From: Acidimicrobiia bacterium | Lineage (GTDB): Bacteria; Actinomycetota; Acidimicrobiia; Spongiisociales; ZC4RG35 | Reading direction: 5' to 3' | Length of the DNA stretch: 64,000 bases | NCBI GenBank assembly: GCA_028285585.1 | Contig: JANQOU010000011.1 | Coordinates: 97,961 to 161,960, forward strand | Shown: positions 61,281 to 64,000 of the stretch, piece after piece | Layout of the letters: the number at the start of each line of letters is the position of its first letter | How positions within the stretch are numbered: the stretch's first letter is position 1 | Notes under the pieces: generated by a model | The model's input: the letters and a program-made list of their open reading frames with translations, nothing else | The model's database searches: none | Told to the model about the DNA's origin: nothing | Program-made: the position numbers and the translations under genes

Positions 61281-62411
61281 GTGACCCGGGTTCACTCACC
61301 TTCAGGAGTTGGGCTCGGCACTCGACTTGGCCCCCTGATCATCCTCGTCGCCTTGATCTCTGCCTCATGCAGCGGCGACATCTCAACGGAGCCAGTCAAC
61401 AGCTCAACCACAACTGGGCCAGCCACGACATCGGCACCACCCACTACTCCCCCTTCGACGTCAACCACGTCCTCGACGACCACGACGGTCGTTGAGATCC
61501 CTCCCCCAGACGGGCTGCGACCGCTCGTGCCCGGTCACAACGACCCCTGGGCGGACCGGATCAACCTGGTGCTGGCCCCCTGGGGTTGGGACGACCTTGC
61601 CGAGTTCGAAGCGATCGCGGTGATGTTCCTCGGATGGGATCAACGAGCCCAGCTATTCGACTCCGATGGACGGCCCACTTCCGAGTCCGGCTTCAGCGCC
61701 GAGCTCGGCCTGTTCGGATGGGAGCCGTTCCGCTCAAACCAGCACCTGTTCAACGTGTGGATCACCGACATCGAGCCGCCCGGACCTGCCCTCTGGCTCA
61801 ACAACACCGAGCCGACACCTTTCGATGTTCCCGACCTCTCGGTTGTGACTCTTGCGCTGGATCCGTGGGACGAAGTTCCCGGGATCACGTCGGTCGCGGG
61901 CCAGGACGTGGCCTTCTCAAACCAGCAGATGCCACAACGCGAAGGCGACGATTCCATGGCCAACGCCATGGTTGCGGTGCCCAGCGTCTTTCCGGCCACA
62001 GTGATGCGCGACCTGCCCCACGAGTTGGGTCACGCCCTGTTCGGCTTGGCCGACGAATACGTGGGCCGTATCGGCGGCGATGGCGTTCCACGCCTCCAGA
62101 GCTATTGGCCTTCGTGTGCAATTGACCAGGCGACTGCTGAGGAATGGTGGGGCGACCTGGTCGGCCAAGTCGACCCGATGCCGGCGCTGTGGCTCGACGA
62201 GATGCTGGCAGCCGGGTTTCCTCCGGCAGAGGATGAGCTCGCATTTTGGGAAGCCTCTGTTCGCATCGACTACATCGACGGTGGCTGCCATGGCGACCCA
62301 GGGTCGGTGAGGGCCGCCGACGACACCATGATGGGATTCAACGCACCAGGGTTCGGCCTTGTGAACCTCCGCCACGCCGAGGCAATCCTCGAACTGTGGG
62401 AGGGGAGATAA
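61281..62411 (+). CDS. Secreted lipoprotein zinc protease, M64-like
   Basis: The 376-residue protein has a lipoprotein signal ending VALISASCS (Cys ~30) and a Ser/Thr/Pro-rich tether (~35-72). The extracytoplasmic domain carries LPHELGHALFGLADEYVG near residues 246-263: the HExGH zinc motif followed by the GLADEY segment typical of peptidase family M64 (IgA protease-like). A late NLRHAEAILELW is helical. It would cleave proteins outside the cell while anchored to the membrane. GTG start with no clear ribosome site, divergent from arsM. A stem-loop follows the stop. Confidence 0.82.
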   Translation: MTRVHSPSGVGLGTRLGPLIILVALISASCSGDISTEPVNSSTTTGPATTSAPPTTPPSTSTTSSTTTTVVEIPPPDGLRPLVPGHNDPWADRINLVLAPWGWDDLAEFEAIAVMFLGWDQRAQLFDSDGRPTSESGFSAELGLFGWEPFRSNQHLFNVWITDIEPPGPALWLNNTEPTPFDVPDLSVVTLALDPWDEVPGITSVAGQDVAFSNQQMPQREGDDSMANAMVAVPSVFPATVMRDLPHELGHALFGLADEYVGRIGGDGVPRLQSYWPSCAIDQATAEEWWGDLVGQVDPMPALWLDEMLAAGFPPAEDELAFWEASVRIDYIDGGCHGDPGSVRAADDTMMGFNAPGFGLVNLRHAEAILELWEGR

Positions 62412-62461
62412 CTGTCATGATCAAGGAACTACGCACGACACCCTAAGAGTACCCATGTCGG

Positions 62462-62496
62462 GCAGAGTTGCGGAGCTACATACCTCCGGACTCTGC
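62462..62496 (+). terminator. Stem-loop after the M64-like gene
   Basis: GCAGAGT (62462-62468) pairs with ACTCTGC (62490-62496), and inside it CGGAG (62471-62475) pairs with CTCCG (62484-62488), with small bulges. It lies 51 bp after the stop and just before the drop in GC content. There is no T tract. Confidence 0.55.
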
Positions 62497-62663
62497 TAGG
62501 AATGGCATGTGGGGTCAACCAAACAAGGGCGAGATTTTCACCTTTGCAGGATCGTACACAAGATGATTTAAGCGCTGCGCCGAAAGAACAGCAGTTGCCT
62601 CAGAACAAGTCCAACCTTTCGTGTATCTGAGTTGCTAGGCATCTATCATTGGTCACAGAACAC

Positions 62664-64000
62664 ATGAGCGATACGCCGACAGACCAAGTGCGCGTACCAA
62701 TCGGCCCGAACTCGGATCGCTACCGCACATTAGATTTTGAACGAACCGTCCTTGTTGTTGCGCGCACTCTGACTACTACTGATTGGCTCATCGATATTCT
62801 CGATGAAATCGCGGCAGATCCTCGCATCCAGATCCTATTCACCGTTGAAGATCCCGCTCCTTCGGTCTATCGTCGCGGAGCAGTCCAACTGTTAGACCGT
62901 ATCGGCGCGATCAGCATTCCTTGGAGTCAGGCAACCTCCAGCCGTTTTGATCTGGCGATTACGTCAACCTTTGGGGGTAGCCTCGCTCAGCTCCAAAGCC
63001 CCCTGCTTATCGGCCTGCATGGCGCCGGTCTAGGCAAGCCCGGAACCTTCATGCCAGATCGCCACATTGCAATACCAAAGGTGTCATCCGCGGACGGGTG
63101 TGCCTCCACCACCGTTATGCTGCCGCATTCCGACGACGTCAAAGAATTCGATCGTACTCCCAATGTCGAATTCAAAGTCGTCGGCGACCCGTGCGCTGAC
63201 CGGCTCATGGCGAGCCGCCATCTCCGCGAGATGTACCGGTCACGACTTGGATTGAGCGCGCATCAGCGACTCGTAGTCGTGTCATCGACCTGGGGTAATG
63301 GTGCAATCATGCACAATAGCCCCCATTTTGCGGCGCAACTCGCATCCGAACTTCCAATCGACGACTACCGAATAGCACTGATCATTCACCCCAATGTGTG
63401 GATCGGTCATGGTGAGTGGCAGGTCAATACATGGCTTCGACGGTCTCACGCTACCGGGGTACTAGTAGTCGATCCTTTCCGAAACCAGTGGCGCTCGATC
63501 ATTGTTGCGGCCGATCTAGTCGTCCACGATCACGGCTCGGTTGGCGTTTATGCTGCCACGCTTGGCACACCTACTATGACGCTTGGTTACAACCCAACGC
63601 TTACTAATCCAGGTTCGCCAACCGCGCTGCTCGGGGATCTTACCGACCAACTCGACTCGGCTCGCCCACTCGCCGATCAGATCCGACACACGCTTACCTA
63701 TGGCAAAACTAGCCCTGCTGTACGCGAACGCGTGTCTTCTCGTCCTGGCAGTGCTCTTCGCTTACACCGCCGCCTTCTGTACAGACTCCTAGATCTCACC
63801 GAACCTGATGATCCAGTTCGAACTCTGGCAGTCGACTCACCACTGGTACCGATACCTATACACACAACGACGTCGAACTGTGTGGAAGTCACAGGTCCTA
63901 GAACGGCTACTATTAGACGATACCCAAGTCCCATCACTTCCCCCCCCCCCCCCCCCCCCCCCGCAGGGACACCTTGTCAGCAAGATCGAAGAACGAAATC
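62664..64000 (+). CDS. GT-B-like (TagF/epimerase-like) protein of a Streptomyces-type family, 3' end beyond right edge
   Basis: From the ATG at 62664 one frame is open to the window end (at least 445 residues). The blocks GDPCADRLMASRHLREMYRS (~residues 174-193), LVVVSSTWGNGA, IALIIHPNVWIGHGEWQ and VAADLVVHDHGSVGVYAATLG are strongly like a family common in Streptomyces, sometimes annotated 'translation initiation factor 2' or hypothetical. It has a GT-B pattern resembling CDP-glycerol glycerophosphotransferases and UDP-GlcNAc 2-epimerases. No reaction is known. Codon use is unlike its neighbours (TTA, ATA, CTA, AGA codons; visibly lower GC), suggesting acquisition by transfer or an assembly join. 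A 23-nt poly-C tract lies in frame near the edge. Confidence 0.75.
   Translation, partial: MSDTPTDQVRVPIGPNSDRYRTLDFERTVLVVARTLTTTDWLIDILDEIAADPRIQILFTVEDPAPSVYRRGAVQLLDRIGAISIPWSQATSSRFDLAITSTFGGSLAQLQSPLLIGLHGAGLGKPGTFMPDRHIAIPKVSSADGCASTTVMLPHSDDVKEFDRTPNVEFKVVGDPCADRLMASRHLREMYRSRLGLSAHQRLVVVSSTWGNGAIMHNSPHFAAQLASELPIDDYRIALIIHPNVWIGHGEWQVNTWLRRSHATGVLVVDPFRNQWRSIIVAADLVVHDHGSVGVYAATLGTPTMTLGYNPTLTNPGSPTALLGDLTDQLDSARPLADQIRHTLTYGKTSPAVRERVSSRPGSALRLHRRLLYRLLDLTEPDDPVRTLAVDSPLVPIPIHTTTSNCVEVTGPRTATIRRYPSPITSPPPPPPPAGTPCQQDRRTK
63940..63962. repeat. 23-nt homopolymeric C tract inside an open frame
   Basis: Bases 63940-63962 are all C. In the frame of the GT-B-like gene they encode Ser-(Pro)7 and the frame stays open on both sides. 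Tracts of this length are extremely rare by chance. They are either contingency loci that slip during replication or a sequencing/assembly artefact such as poly-G read tails on the opposite strand. Confidence 0.9.

Noticed and set aside
1..64000. CRISPR arrays, tRNA or rRNA genes, insertion sequences, prophage
   Set aside because: I saw no regularly spaced repeats, no cloverleaf with a TTCRA arm, no rRNA core sequence and no transposase or phage structural gene.

Overview
The window is a high-GC (roughly 60-65 % by eye) stretch of what is most likely an uncultured actinobacterium. Evidence: F420-type enzymes (an LLM-class oxidoreductase and a DDN-like reductase), an MT0933-type antitoxin, Cys-anchored lipoproteins together with an LPxTG surface protein and an LCP protein (monoderm envelope), many GTG/TTG starts, 4-bp ATGA/GTGA gene overlaps, and several apparently leaderless promoters. 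An Acidimicrobiia-like host fits but cannot be proved from the sequence. I see no rRNA, tRNA, CRISPR array or transposase. No gap without a gene exceeds 300 bases.

Layout. 1-2.6 kb: a frameshifted FtsX/MacB-type ABC permease running off the left edge. 2.7-7.2 kb: an LLM oxidoreductase, then a divergent pair for a cell-envelope glycopolymer (an LCP ligase with a multispan N-terminus, and a flippase fused to a phosphoglycosyltransferase). 7.2-15.5 kb: two tandem M20 peptidases followed by a complete Opp/Dpp-type peptide importer (ATPases, lipoprotein, terminator, permeases), then a paired palindromic repeat. 15.6-26.2 kb: a MerR regulator with a textbook long-spacer promoter, an MBL hydrolase, a PaaK-like aryl-CoA ligase with a YbaK-domain deacylase, RarA, a PatB-like lyase, a methyltransferase-like protein, and a two-gene unit of an MFS carrier and an aryl-CoA monooxygenase/OYE fusion. 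26.3-30.6 kb: a lipoprotein divergent from a histidine kinase, response regulator and ABC-2 exporter.

30.6-40.6 kb: an alpha/beta hydrolase, a three-subunit molybdenum hydroxylase (large, FAD, 2Fe-2S), a DDN-like reductase, a YCII protein, a perfect 45-nt palindrome, a PlsC-like acyltransferase, a PanB-like protein that seems to lack its metal ligands, a flavin split-barrel protein divergent from a TetR regulator across twin operators, and a GMC alcohol oxidase. 40.7-45.6 kb: a tightly overlapping operon of imelysin, di-haem oxidoreductase, second imelysin and an HTTM/gamma-carboxylase-like membrane protein. This is the most interesting system in the window. 45.6-47.6 kb: an arsenic operon (ArsR-ArsC fusion, aquaporin-type channel, second ArsC).

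47.6-64 kb: an overlapping Kef-type antiporter and SLC12-like cotransporter; an AraC-hydrolase-amidase unit; an orphan antitoxin; an FMN hydroxyacid dehydrogenase; a 1004-residue LPxTG protein with FnIII and Ig-like repeats; two small membrane proteins; ArsM behind an ArsR-type operator; an M64-like metalloprotease lipoprotein. The last 1.5 kb is visibly lower in GC. It carries an incomplete GT-B-like gene of a Streptomyces-type family, interrupted in frame by a 23-nt poly-C tract.
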